NCBI RefSeq assembly: GCF_028009165.1
Contig: NC_079245.1
Span: 2,108,001-2,172,000, forward strand
Length of the DNA: 64,000 nucleotides
Direction: 5' to 3'
DNA from: Akanthomyces muscarius
Lineage: Eukaryota > Ascomycota > Sordariomycetes > Hypocreales > Cordycipitaceae
Shown here: positions 10,665 to 20,669 of the stretch, in pieces
Numbering within the stretch: the stretch's first letter is position 1
Layout of the letters: each line of letters opens with the position of its first letter
Program-made: the position numbers and the translations under genes
The notes under the pieces: model-generated
Database searches by the model: none
The model's input: only the letters and a program-made list of their open reading frames with translations
What the model was told of the DNA's origin: nothing

Positions 10665-12206
10665 ATGACAAAAGACGGCGCGCATTTGTCGCCAGTAGCA
10701 TCGCCAAACGCAGTGTCTAGTCGCCACGACGCGTCCACCCGGAGCCATGATGCTTTTGATCACGATGTCGAGGCAGCGGCCGGTACTGCGAGCGAGGACC
10801 ACACCGGCACAGAGCTGTCCGCTTTAGACGGCACAAGCTCAGGATCTACGCAGCGCCGGACCGACTCGTCGTGCAACGCGCACAAGAACTCGCCTCCGCT
10901 GGGGCTCTACCACCGCTCGCTGCGCGTGACGTGGCAGTGGTTCTCGGTCAACATGTCGACGGGCGCCATGGCGTCGCTCCTCGGGCAGATCCCGTTTGGC
11001 TTCCGCGGCCTGCGCACCATTGGCGAGATCTTCTACGTCGTCAACCTCGTCACCTTTTGCGCCTTCCTGGCGCTCATGGGCGCGCGCTTCGCCCGCAAGC
11101 CGCGCGCGCTGCCGACGAGCCTGCACCACCCGAGCGAGAGCTTCTTCTTCGGCGGCTTCTGGGTCGCCGTCGCGCTGCTGCTCAACGGCGCGCAGACGTA
11201 CGGCGTGCCGCGCTGCGGGCCGTGGCTCGTCGCCGCCGTGCGCGTCCTCTTCTGGCTGTACTACGCGTGCGCGACGTGCGTCGCCGTCGCGCAGTACCAC
11301 ATCATCTTCCACGCCGAGACGCTGACGCTGGCCGACGCCATGCCCGCGTGGGTGCTGCCGACGTACCCGTTCCTGGTGACGGGCGTCGTGGCCGCCAACG
11401 TCGCCAAGACGCAGACGGGCACGAGCGCGGTGCAGATCATCGTGGGCGGGCTGGCGGCGCAGGGGCTCGGCTGGACGATTGCGCTCTTCATCTACACAGT
11501 CTACCTGACGCGGCTGATCAGCAGCAAGATGCCGCCGCCGTCGATGCGGCCGGGGCTCTACATCTCCGTCGGCCCGGCGGCGTACACGTGCGCGGGGATC
11601 CTGCTGCTCGGCCAGCAGGCGAGGAAGCACATCCCCGACGACTACCTGGGCATCACGGCCTTTCCGGTCGGGGAGCTGTGGTACGCCGTGTCGGTGCCCG
11701 TGGGCATCTTCCTTTGGCTGCTGTGCATGTGGTTCTCGTCGGTCGCGACGCTGTCCATCATCCGCGACGCGCGGCGGATGCACTTTTCGCTCTCGTGGTG
11801 GGCGTTTGTGTTTCCCAACGCGGGCATGGCCATTGCCACGATCCAGGTCGGCACGGTCCTGGAGAGCAAGCCGGTGCAGATTGCGGCGTGCGTCGTCTCC
11901 GTCATGCTGGTGCCGCTGTGGCTCATGTGCGCCGTGCTGCACATCCGCGCCGTCTACCGCCGCGATCTCCTGGCCCCCGGGAAGGACGTGGGCGTGGACG
12001 ACGTGAATCAGGCGCACGACGTCAAGCAGCGAAAGGCAGATGCGAGGCGACAGCTGCGGCGCGAGACGAGGAGGAGCAACAGCGCGCGGATGTCGTTTGG
12101 CAGCGGCAACAGCGGCGGTAATAGGTTAAAGATGCAGCAGAATGGCCTTCGGTCAGTGGCTCCAGCGCGTGTGGATGAGGAAGTCACAAATGAAAAGGAA
12201 GATTAA
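10665..12206 (+). CDS. TDT-family C4-dicarboxylate (malate) transporter, Mae1-like
   Basis: Single exon, 513 residues. I place the start at the ATG at 10665; the reading frame can extend six bases further only through a GTG. The first 75 residues are hydrophilic and probably cytosolic. About ten transmembrane helices follow (about 85-435), then a basic C-terminal tail rich in Arg and Asp. The first helix region, with NMSTGAMASLLGQIPF followed by FRGLRTIG, matches the Mae1/malic-acid-transporter branch of the tellurite-resistance/dicarboxylate transporter family rather than the Ssu1 sulfite pumps. The inferred role is proton-linked malate or succinate transport at the plasma membrane. The codon use is extremely GC-rich, and this produces long antisense open frames that are not genes. 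Confidence 0.88.
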   Translation: MTKDGAHLSPVASPNAVSSRHDASTRSHDAFDHDVEAAAGTASEDHTGTELSALDGTSSGSTQRRTDSSCNAHKNSPPLGLYHRSLRVTWQWFSVNMSTGAMASLLGQIPFGFRGLRTIGEIFYVVNLVTFCAFLALMGARFARKPRALPTSLHHPSESFFFGGFWVAVALLLNGAQTYGVPRCGPWLVAAVRVLFWLYYACATCVAVAQYHIIFHAETLTLADAMPAWVLPTYPFLVTGVVAANVAKTQTGTSAVQIIVGGLAAQGLGWTIALFIYTVYLTRLISSKMPPPSMRPGLYISVGPAAYTCAGILLLGQQARKHIPDDYLGITAFPVGELWYAVSVPVGIFLWLLCMWFSSVATLSIIRDARRMHFSLSWWAFVFPNAGMAIATIQVGTVLESKPVQIAACVVSVMLVPLWLMCAVLHIRAVYRRDLLAPGKDVGVDDVNQAHDVKQRKADARRQLRRETRRSNSARMSFGSGNSGGNRLKMQQNGLRSVAPARVDEEVTNEKED

Positions 12207-13382
12207 GATAATCAGACCTGTCTGGAACACGTATATAGATCGGAAAAGAAGACGCGGCTGTAGCATGGGAAGAAAGGCTGGCAAGCCAAATGATTGTAAT
12301 TAAGAATTGGTAAATATGTTATTTATATATTGCTCTTTTACCGTGTATTTTTGTTCGTCGACATTCCTCCTATTAGTCGTCAGCTCCCTCCATTTTCACC
12401 AAAAGATTGGTAAGGGAGTAGCTACGAGGCCTACTTTGCTATCCCGCTACGAAGCGAGTCTCGTCAATTGAGTTGCGGTGCGGGTGCATTCGAGCTGTTT
12501 CGTTCGACCAAACTATTTTGCAAGCTCTCATCTGGTGTGTCTGCTCTGATTACCGGGTGCTTGGAGCCACGATATGTGAAAGAAGCTTATTCCGGCAATG
12601 CCGTAGATTTAGAGTTTGGTGGTCTCGTGCCCGTACCGTCGGCGCCGTTCAAGCCACGGACGACGCCGGTGATGACATCTTGTGACGGCTGCTGTAGTCC
12701 GCGCCATCCGGACAGGAATAAGAATGATGGCAGATGCCGGCCTGTCATCTTTGGCGTCGAGTGCTCAATTTCGGGCATCATCTTTGCTTTGGCAACCCGC
12801 CATGCAGAAGACGGGTTCAGGGTGCTCTGCTGTCAGCCGCTACCTACAGCCCTGTAAGGCCGCCTGAACAGCCCTGTACAGCGACCAACGGCACCGCTGC
12901 CCGCGCCCAACGCGGCGCTCCACAGCGGACCTTGGGGAAACCTTGGCGGACCTTGATAAGCTCCGAAGCCCGATCCGCAGAGGGCATGACGCTGTAGATT
13001 CTGCTTGCTGATGTGAAATTAATAAACAGGGAGATGGGCAGTCGAGTTTTCCGGAACAATAGACAACTATTTCTCAACCCAGCAGCCATAACAGGCGGAT
13101 ATTGCGCAGCTGAAAGCGTTGCTTGTTTCGTCAGGTAGCTTCTGTCGTCTTCCGTCGCCCCACCACCGTGCATGGTCGCCGGATCGCTCGCCAATTTTCT
13201 TTTCGGACTTGTCCTCTTCCGCCTTGCTGTCTCGTCTTTTTTTTCCTCCTTCTTCTTCGTTGTCTTGCAGTCGATTGCTGTCGAGAGCTGCTGGAAAATC
13301 TACAACGTTATTCTTTTGCTCCCGAATCCCACCCAGCACCTCTCCCTCTCTGCGTGTCACTCGCACCGCCTCCCTCTCCGCC
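12207..13382. other. Intergenic region before the CRAL-TRIO gene
   Basis: About 1.2 kb. The last 250 bases are C/T-rich and look like the leader of the next gene. An open frame near 12468-12857 is cysteine-containing but starts at TTG and shows no family-like pattern. Nothing else recognised. Confidence 0.55.
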
Positions 13383-14914
13383 ATGGCTTCCGATGGCCGC
13401 CAGAGCCTCGACGCACCGCCCGTCTCCCGCGTCAAGTCGTCCGCCTCCGTGGCCAGCGCCTTCAACTACCCCCACGGCCACCTCAACGCGCTGAGCGACC
13501 AGCAGGAAGACGCTCTGCTCAAATTCAAGGCTCTTCTCGAGAAGCGAGGAGTCTGGAAGCGCGGGCCACCGCCGTCGCACAACGACCAGACACTGCTGTA
13601 CGTGGGACAAAATTATAAGCCCAAACAGGGCCGTGCTACGGATGTACAGCAACCCAAGCTAACGCCGTCCAAAATTCAGTCGCTTCCTCCGTGCCCGACG
13701 CTGGATCGTAGAGGACGCATTCACGCAGTTCAAGGAGACCGAGGACTGGCGCGCCGCCAACGAGCTCGACGTCCTCTACGAGACCATTGACCTCGACGCC
13801 TACGAAGAATCTCGCCGCCTCGTGAGTCTCCCACCACCCTCAAAGCAAGACCGGATAGTCCGGAAACTGCCATCTGCAGCCGTAGCACAGCACTGACGCA
13901 CGCCTCCAGTACCCCCAATGGACGGGCCGACGAGATCGCCGCGGCATCCCGCTCTACGTCTATGAGATTCGCACCCTCGACAACAAGACGGTCGCCAACT
14001 ACGAGAAGAACGGCGCCAAGTCGGGCTTCTCCAAGGCCAAGTCGGACGGCAAGACGACGCCCGGCCTGATGCGCCTCTTTGCGCTCTACGAGAACCTCAC
14101 CCGCTTCAGCCAGCCCTTTTCCACGCAGCTCACCGACCGCGAGAGCCCCGACATCCCCATCACCCTGAGCACCAACATTGTCGACGTCTCGGGCGTCGGC
14201 CTCAAGCAGTTCTGGAACCTCAAGGCGCACATGCAGGCCGCCTCGACGCTCGCCACCGCGCACTACCCCGAGACGCTCGACCGCATTTTCATCATTGGCG
14301 CGCCCTTTTTCTTCAGCACCGTCTGGGGCTGGATCAAGCGCTGGTTCGACCCCATCACCGTGTCCAAGATCTTCATCCTCGCCCCGCACGACGTGCTGCC
14401 GACGCTCGAGACCTTTATCGACAGGCGCAATATTCCTAAAAAGTACGGCGGCGAGCTCGACTACAAGTTTGGCCAGCTCGGCATCCCGGACCCGGCCTGG
14501 GACGGCGTCGTCGAGTGGGACAATGGCTACACGTCGTTTCCCTCGGGGCCACTGGTCTGGGAGGACGTTGATGGTCAGTCTGACCGCCTGCAGTGCATTG
14601 CGTTGGGCTACAAGGACGGCAAGCCCCGACGGGAGCGCGTCTGCACCATGCCGCGCACCTGGTCGCCGCCCGTCGATGGGGAGGCTCCGGCGACGACCAA
14701 CGGAGTCGACACGGCCGCTGCTGCTGCTGCGCCGGCTGAGAAGGAGGCGGCGGCGCCCAACCCGGAGCAAAAATCGCCCGAGTCCTTCCGCACCGCTGAT
14801 ACCCAGGTCGACACCCAGGTCGACAACAACGCCGACGCCATGGAGAAGCTGGCCATTGACGAGAAAAAGGTGGCCGCCGAGGCCCCCTCTGCGGTGGCCC
14901 AGGCTGCTGTTTAG
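13383..14914 (+). CDS. CRAL-TRIO (Sec14-like) phospholipid transfer protein
   Basis: Exons 13383-13597, 13680-13821, 13910-14914 (introns 82 and 88 nt), 453 residues. Joining exons 1 and 2 creates the CRAL-TRIO N motif LLRFLRARRW at about 71-80, which confirms the first intron. The lipid-binding CRAL-TRIO domain spans roughly 120-320 and includes the segments DVSGVGLKQFWNLKAHMQ and IIGAPFFFSTVWGWIKRWFDP, typical of the pocket and its gate. The last 100 residues are Ala/Glu-rich and low-complexity. Members exchange phosphatidylinositol or phosphatidylcholine between membranes and support phosphoinositide signalling and secretion. Which Sec14 or Sfh subfamily this is cannot be decided by eye. 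Confidence 0.9.
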
Positions 14915-15265
14915 TCGAGGGTCGGCTTTTGGACAAAGTACGCAACTTGGATGTTTTCTTTTGGATAGACGAGGATGAGAATGATGATGAAGTCATGCAC
15001 GCGTTGAAATGAGGCCATTTTTGCATATGCTGCTATTTGAACAGCAGCAGACGGGCATCTACGCTAGGTCATGGCGTTTAACTATATACAACCTTTTTCT
15101 TCTTTATATACCACCACAACGGTCCTCGGGCCTAGTCTCGCATTTATACTGCATATAGATTTGCATTACTCCTTTCGCATTCCTCTGCGGTCTGTCCCGG
15201 TGCATGTACTTGACTTATTCATTGGATACTCCATATATGTTTATGCTTTATAATTTAGCATCGTT
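14915..15265. other. Convergent 3' intergenic region
   Basis: About 350 bases between two convergent stops. It is A/T-rich toward the right and holds presumed 3' UTRs and poly(A) sites of both genes. No further feature seen. Confidence 0.5.
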
Positions 15266-15907
15266 TCAATTCTTCTTGTAACCCCTTCTCTTTCGCCACT
15301 CCTCCACGCCCTTTTCAACCTCCCCCCACGTCACGCCATCCCGTATCAGCCTCATCGTGACGCCCAGCTTCTCCGTCTCCATGTTCCGGCTCTCGTCGTC
15401 AAAGAACAGCATGTCCTCGTACGCGATCCCCGTGCGCTTGTGAAGCACCTCAAAGTGCTTCATCTTGCTCCCCGGGTAAATCTCCATGCCCGCGTCAAAC
15501 GCGTCCCCTGCCTTTTTCCCCTTGGGCCCCGGCAGGTGCAGCATCTTGAGCAGGTCGCGGGCGATGCCCGGCGTCGGCGTGCGCGACGCCACGCCGAGCT
15601 TGATGGGGTTCTCCGGCGATGCGGCGCGCGGCAGCAGCTGCAGGATCGAGGGCACGTCGGCGTAAAAGGCAAAGTCCTCGCCGTGGCGGTCGGCGGCGGC
15701 GGTGTGCGCGCCGTTGGCCTTGAGCGGCGGGGTGACGTGCGTGTCGACCCAAAAGGGCCAGAGCGTGTAGTCGAGGTCAAAGACGATGAGGCGCGGCAGC
15801 GGCAGGCTCGGGTCGGCGAGGGAGGCCGGCACGACGCTGGTGGTGGGGGATTCGCCGTTGGAGGATGTGGTGGACGCGGCCGTGCCGCTGCGGGAGAGCT
15901 TGCGCAT
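15266..15907 (-). CDS. Magnesium-dependent phosphatase 1 (MDP-1), HAD superfamily
   Basis: Single exon, 213 residues from the ATG at 15907. The same frame stays open upstream to 16165, but that extension is Ser/His-rich and overlaps a C/T-rich leader ending in CCCAGC just before the ATG. The shorter start also gives the usual MDP-1 length. HAD motif I is FDLDYTLWP with Asp44, Asp46 and Thr48. A GVASRT segment matches motif II and FFDDES matches motif IV. The family hydrolyses phosphotyrosine or sugar-phosphate-like substrates with Mg2+ and has been linked to protein deglycation; the cellular role in fungi is unclear. It is convergent with the CRAL-TRIO gene. Confidence 0.88.
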   Translation of the reverse strand: MRKLSRSGTAASTTSSNGESPTTSVVPASLADPSLPLPRLIVFDLDYTLWPFWVDTHVTPPLKANGAHTAAADRHGEDFAFYADVPSILQLLPRAASPENPIKLGVASRTPTPGIARDLLKMLHLPGPKGKKAGDAFDAGMEIYPGSKMKHFEVLHKRTGIAYEDMLFFDDESRNMETEKLGVTMRLIRDGVTWGEVEKGVEEWRKRRGYKKN

Positions 15908-16581
15908 GCTGGGCGGGGATGTGGTGCGGATAAAATGTGCGGATGAGGGTGGCTTGGGGAGGCGATTGAAAGAGGGAGGATTTTTTTTCTTGAGTGAGTG
16001 TGTGCGTGAGGAGTGAGAGTGCGAGTAAGAGGACGATGAAAAAAGGGTGCCTATCAAGGGAGCCTGAGAGTAGTGATGCTCGTCATTGAAGCCATCTCCA
16101 CATAATACCGGGTAGCTAGAACCTCTACGAATCCCGTCGTTATCAACGCCCGTAATTGGTGGCAACTGTGGGTGGATCTTGTAGAAAGAGGCAGCAAAGG
16201 ACGAAAGATAGTTTTGAAGGATGGAATAAAATGCTTTCTTGTCATTGCTTAGCTTACAGGGTTTTGGTTGAATCTAAGAGCTCAAGTGTGGTTCAATGCC
16301 CGTCTCACATGAATCACGACGGAGTCATTGTCCAGAATAACGAACATGGAAACACCCAATGTTGCTTGAACTAGGTATTTCGTTTTATTTGCAAGCATGC
16401 AGTGGCTGCAGAGTACATGAGACTTGCAGATTGTAACTCTTGATACTCCCGCTGAATACAACTTTTCCCGCTGCAATATTTTGACAGCAAAATAGTGTTG
16501 TCCACCCGAAATGGATGGGATCGTGTGACATGTCTCTGTCTCGCCTCGACGTGCTTGTATCACTTGAAATCAAACCGGGAA
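15908..16581. other. Intergenic region: MDP-1 promoter
   Basis: About 670 bases between the MDP-1 start and the 3' end of the 2EXR gene, both on the minus strand. It contains a leader-like purine-rich stretch near 15960-16030 (pyrimidine-rich on the coding strand). No tRNA fits. Confidence 0.5.
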
Positions 16582-17745
16582 TCATTCGGCAGTTCCTCCT
16601 CCGCCAGGGCTTCCATCAGCTCGATATCCTCCGTCGAGGAAATAGTCCGACGGAGAAAAGCCCACTACGAAATCGGCGGAATCGGCCGTGGCGTCTCCAG
16701 CATCGTAAACGACGTCGAAAGCTCCGTCAATGTCATTCACGCGCACCTCTCTCGGATCCGGTCGCTCAGCAAGAGGTACGTATGCACCAGAGCGCACCAT
16801 CTCACCAAACTCGACAAACGTGCGCTCGGCGCATATCTCCTTCCACGACCCGTCCTTCTGGTACTCGATAAATGTCTGCGCAATCACCTCCGGTTCCCTA
16901 GCGTAGACGGTTGTATCTGTATCATCGCCACCGGCAAGGTTGAGCTCGATGCACAAGACCTCGCCGATTAACTCTTCTTCAATCTTTAGACAACTGAGGG
17001 CCATGCTCAGCCCCTCTGGCACGAGCGGTACTTCGGCCGACTCGTCCGTCTCGTTGCCCATGAGCACATCAGCGCACACCTTAATCCTGGCGCCCTCCTC
17101 TGCCGAGATTCGCCGCAGCCTGCAGCGGCGTGCCGGCTGGCGGAAGCCCCGGCGAAGGCGGCTCGTCATGCTGCTCGTCGAGTCGGGCAGCACGAGCGAC
17201 AAGGTGTGCAGCGCTGGAAAGAACAGAGGGCGGTAGTAGCCGAGAGCGTCTGGCGGATGCATGCCCCACGGCAGCTCGATGGCGAGCGACTCTACCAGCT
17301 CCAAGACGGGCGTCTCTCTGGCCGTGATGATCATGTCATTGATGGTGGGCGCCATGGCATCCAGGTTCTCGCCGCCCCAGTACAGCGTGTCCAGGGCCGG
17401 CTGGAACTCGCGGTACGGCACGGGGCATCCGGCGGCGGACGATGGGCGAAAACGGAGCCCGCTGAGCTTTTCGTTTCGAAGCACGGCGCGCGACTCGCGG
17501 CACACGTGCATCGCGACGGGGAAGCCCGTGTCGACGAGCAATGGCTGGGTGAACTTGAGCGCGTCTAGACCGTGACGCTCGTGTAGCACGACGGGCCAGA
17601 GGAGGCACACTTCGGGCTCGTCATCGGTGATGCTGGAAAGCCATATCATGTGGCGAACCTCGATGGGGGATTTTCCGAGGTCCACGGATGCCATTTTAGG
17701 CACTTGATGCTGGATGAAACTTTGCCGTGGGGAATCGAGGCTCAT
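16582..17745 (-). CDS. 2EXR-domain protein of unknown function
   Basis: Single exon, 387 residues; a second Met at residue 18 (17694) is an equally possible start. The N-terminal part carries the two fungal 2EXR hallmarks: SPIEVRHMIW near residue 25 and HVCRESRAVL near residue 80. The rest shows scattered conserved aromatics and an acidic, glycine-rich tail. 2EXR proteins are numerous in filamentous ascomycetes and have no established biochemical role. The ATG lies only 134 bases from the stop of the desaturase gene on the same strand, an unusually small gap for a promoter. A missing short 5' exon is therefore possible. Confidence 0.78.
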   Translation of the reverse strand: MSLDSPRQSFIQHQVPKMASVDLGKSPIEVRHMIWLSSITDDEPEVCLLWPVVLHERHGLDALKFTQPLLVDTGFPVAMHVCRESRAVLRNEKLSGLRFRPSSAAGCPVPYREFQPALDTLYWGGENLDAMAPTINDMIITARETPVLELVESLAIELPWGMHPPDALGYYRPLFFPALHTLSLVLPDSTSSMTSRLRRGFRQPARRCRLRRISAEEGARIKVCADVLMGNETDESAEVPLVPEGLSMALSCLKIEEELIGEVLCIELNLAGGDDTDTTVYAREPEVIAQTFIEYQKDGSWKEICAERTFVEFGEMVRSGAYVPLAERPDPREVRVNDIDGAFDVVYDAGDATADSADFVVGFSPSDYFLDGGYRADGSPGGGGTAE

Positions 17746-17879
17746 GGCCGCGTGGTAGCGCCCGGCACGCGATGTAGGTTGACTCCATGCAACCGTCTAG
17801 AACCTATGGATTTGATCAAATGGCAATTCCATTAGAATATATGAATTTGCTGCACATTCTTGGTCGTTCATACATTGTA

Positions 17880-19219
17880 CTATGAAGTTGCTGCTCCCAA
17901 TTTGGCCTTTTCTTCAGCACCAGTCTTCCAAATTTCCACCTCGCCGCCACCACGAATGACACCGACTCGCATCGTCGACAATAAATTATGCGCCGCATTC
18001 GAATGCTCGTACACACCTCCGTTAAACACCGCCGTCGCGTCTTTGCCCACAAACGAGGAAATGAGCGCCTTGCCACCAGGATGCTCGCCGATAAAACCAG
18101 CAACATCATGCACCACGCCGCTGATCGCCGTCAGCGCCCGGCCCTGATCCCGGGCCTGCTCTACAAAGTCGTCCCACGAAATGACCGGCAGGTCGGCAAT
18201 GGGGACGCCCCAGTCCAGCGCGGCGCGCTTCTCGTCCAGCTTCTTCTGCAGCTGCTGCACGCGGCCCTTTTCAATCTCGTTGTGCCGAAACTGCTTCAGC
18301 TCCGACGCGAGGCCGAGCTGCTTCCACGTCCAGATCGCCCACTTTGTCGGGTCGTACTGCCACCACTGGATCGCGTTGCGGTAGTCGGACGGGAACTCGT
18401 GGTGGAAGTTGTGGTAGCCCTCGCCGAGCGTCACCAGCGCCGTCACGACGTGGTCGCGCGGCGAGTTGCGGTCGTCAAAGGGCTGCTCGCCCAGCCAGTG
18501 CGCGAGCGAGTTGACGCAAAACGTGGCCTGCTGGATGAAGCTGGCGCGCAGGACGCCGGCGTAGATGAAGCCCCCGCGCCAGTCGCCCCAGCCGAGGCCG
18601 CAGACGACGGTCGGCAGGACGAGCGCCATGAGCAGCACGCCGGGTATATAGTGCCGGTGCTGCCAGACGACGACGGCATCCTCGTTGAGGTCGGTGATGT
18701 CGGAGCGGCCGATGCGCTTCGGGTTCTGCTTCATCACCATCCAGCCGAGGTGGGAGTACCAGAAGCCCTTCTTGACCGAGTAGGGATCCTTGTCGGTGTC
18801 GGTGTATCGGTGGTGCGCACGGTGACCCCGGGACCACCAGCGAATAGACCCTTGCGCGGCACCGAGGCCGCAAGCGGCGAGGTATATCTTAAGCGGGAGG
18901 GTCGCTTTGTATGATGAGTGTGCCCAGAGGCGGTGGTAGCCTGCGCACAGTGTTGGTGTACATGGGCGCGGGTTGGAGAATCATGGGCAAGCATACCTGC
19001 AGTGATACCAAGGCCGGCGTTGAAATAATAGACGACGGCAAAGATGATTGTGTACAAGTGCGCAGGGTACATGTAAGCCGAAGCAAGGCCAATCAATGGG
19101 ACGAAAATTATGAATGTGACGTTGAGCCAGTCAATGTGTTGATGCCAATTAGACATAGTTATTGGTTGATCGGCGATGTGAACGCGCCGCGCCACAGTCA
19201 CCTTTTCTTTACTCCCCAT
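17880..19219 (-). CDS. Delta-9 acyl-CoA desaturase with C-terminal cytochrome b5 (OLE1-like)
   Basis: Exons 19219-18997 and 18940-17880 on the minus strand (56-nt intron), 427 residues. Joining the exons creates the first histidine box, HRLWAH at 77-82. The second is HRAHH at 114-118 and the third EGYHNFHH near 248-255. An additional NSLAHWLG His lies near 222. Two pairs of transmembrane helices flank the boxes. The C-terminus is a cytochrome b5 domain with the heme motif HPGG at 361-364 and a second heme His near 387. This is the ER stearoyl/palmitoyl-CoA 9-desaturase that supplies oleic and palmitoleic acid using its own fused electron donor. All catalytic histidines are present. A TATA-like element lies 84 bp upstream of the ATG. 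Confidence 0.95.
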
Positions 19220-20012
19220 AGCTGTACAATTTAATCAAATAAACATATGAGTGTTTTGGGTTGTTCCTTCTTTGGAAGAAACGTCTACGGCAAGCGGCCT
19301 TGTTATATATAGGCGTATACATGATCAATTGTGGTCCGATTTGCGCATCTGCAAACACGCAATGGACGTACTGTAGGGGCAACGTGCCTCATATCAGCTA
19401 ATACCGAGGTTTCAACAGCAGTTCAATTCCCAACGCACGTGAAATGCGTCCAAATTATAAGTCGACTTTTGTTGAGGGTTCGGGGAATTGTGGTGCCATG
19501 TGGCTCTCGCGCAGAGCCCAACAGGACAGCAGCCTTGCCTATTTTGGTGAATGCTGGGGATTATGGCGTGAAATGCCAACGAAGAGGTGCGTAGTCTCCA
19601 GTATTGTTACTTTTCATCTACTTGTACATCTCGGAACATACTTTGCCTGGTGTAGCTATCCAATGGGCAACTAGCCAAAGCAGCGTGGATGTAAGCAGCA
19701 TTGTGCTGGGGCTCGGCGCCAGCTAGCTCGAGCGACTTGATCAGGCACAACGCCGGCTTTTAGTCACAGAGGCAAGTATGAGCTTGTAAGAAAGAACTGC
19801 ACAATGTGGAATCTAAGTAAAACTTTTCGCTAGTTCTCCGGTTTAAATTGTCGAGGTTCCCCATAGACTGTCCTAGTCTTGGAGTCTACTTGAGTAACTT
19901 GCGCAGAGACAAACAGGCAGGACCCTTTGATTTCCCAAGATGTCCAAGCTTCCCAACTGAGTGCCACAACAGTCTCTCTTGCCAGTCCGGAATAGCCGAC
20001 AGCTGAAAACAT
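19220..20012. other. Intergenic region: desaturase promoter
   Basis: About 790 bases upstream of the desaturase and downstream of the secreted cysteine-rich protein, both minus strand. Apart from the TATA element near 19303, nothing recognisable was seen. Confidence 0.5.
19303..19311 (-). promoter_or_regulatory. TATA box of the desaturase gene
   Basis: TATATATAA on the minus strand, 84 bp upstream of the ATG at 19219. Confidence 0.55.
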
Positions 20013-20669
20013 CTACCAGTTGCAAGCAGTCGTACCAGTCGGTCGGAGGATGATGCGGGACTTGACAAAGCCGCAGCCTCCCAGGCCCTCAACCTTCATC
20101 TTGTAGCACGTCTTGTGGCCTTTGTCCTTCCAGATGCGGTGCGCGCGGCGCTTGCCCGGGTCGACGCAGATGGTCTGGCTCCGGCCGCAGGTCTTGAAGT
20201 TGTAGCAACCACCCGGCACCGAGCCGCCGAGGCTGCTGCCGACCTTGTGGCGCAGGCACTTCTTGCAGTCGTTGACGCGAATGTCCGAGTTGGACGAGAA
20301 GATGGTCAGCGGCGGGCAGCCGGGGCAGTTGGCGTCCGGGGGCTCGGGCACGGCGGTGAAGGTGTAGACGAGGTCAAAGGCGGCCTTGTAGTCGGGGCAG
20401 GTGCCCTGCGAGCAGGGCCCGGAGAGGATGGAGACGTCGCTCTCGGGGGCGGGGGAGACGTCCTCGGTGACGGCCGTCTCGTTGCTGCTGTCCTGCCTCC
20501 AGTTGGCGGGGTCGGCAAAGGCGTTGGCGTCGATGCCGTCCCAGTTGATGGAGTCGTGGGCAATGTCGAGGCCAGTCCACTGGGTCGAGTCGGGAGCGGG
20601 AGCGGAAGCCACGGGGGTGGCTTTGGCGCAGGCAGCCAGGGCCACGAGAAGAAGCTCGATAGCAACCAT
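20013..20669 (-). CDS. Secreted cysteine-rich protein, function unknown
   Basis: Single exon, 218 residues from the ATG at 20669. The first 17-23 residues form a signal peptide (hydrophobic core LLLVALAA, then Ala-rich cleavage region). An acidic, Ser/Pro-rich segment follows to about residue 85, with an N-glycosylation sequon near 63. The C-terminal 135 residues are basic and hold twelve cysteines (86, 91, 115, 118, 135, 138, 155, 161, 168, 188, 199, 216), an even number consistent with six disulfides. CPGC, CKKC and a GGCYNFKTCGRS segment stand out. I do not recognise the family. The architecture (acidic pro-region, basic disulfide-rich domain) suits a processed extracellular or host-interacting protein, but that is inference. 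Confidence 0.75.
   Translation of the reverse strand: MVAIELLLVALAACAKATPVASAPAPDSTQWTGLDIAHDSINWDGIDANAFADPANWRQDSSNETAVTEDVSPAPESDVSILSGPCSQGTCPDYKAAFDLVYTFTAVPEPPDANCPGCPPLTIFSSNSDIRVNDCKKCLRHKVGSSLGGSVPGGCYNFKTCGRSQTICVDPGKRRAHRIWKDKGHKTCYKMKVEGLGGCGFVKSRIILRPTGTTACNW

Noticed and set aside
10839..12017. 392-codon open frame antisense to the dicarboxylate transporter
   Set aside because: It is the Arg/Asp/Gly-rich mirror of a GC-rich third-position gene. The sense strand has a clear transporter family; the antisense product has no family features. The same holds for antisense frames at 13730-14770, 40126-41355 and 49813-51192.
12468..12857. 129-codon cysteine-containing open frame
   Set aside because: It starts at TTG, has no signal peptide, regular cysteine pattern or splice support, and lies in an ordinary promoter region.
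15908..16165. In-frame N-terminal extension of the MDP-1 gene
   Set aside because: The extension is Ser/His-rich low complexity, overlaps leader-like sequence, and the ATG at 15907 gives the normal family length.
16290..16300. GGTTCAATGCC, resembling a tRNA B box
   Set aside because: The flanking bases do not form a T stem, and no acceptor stem or proper A box fits at the right distance.
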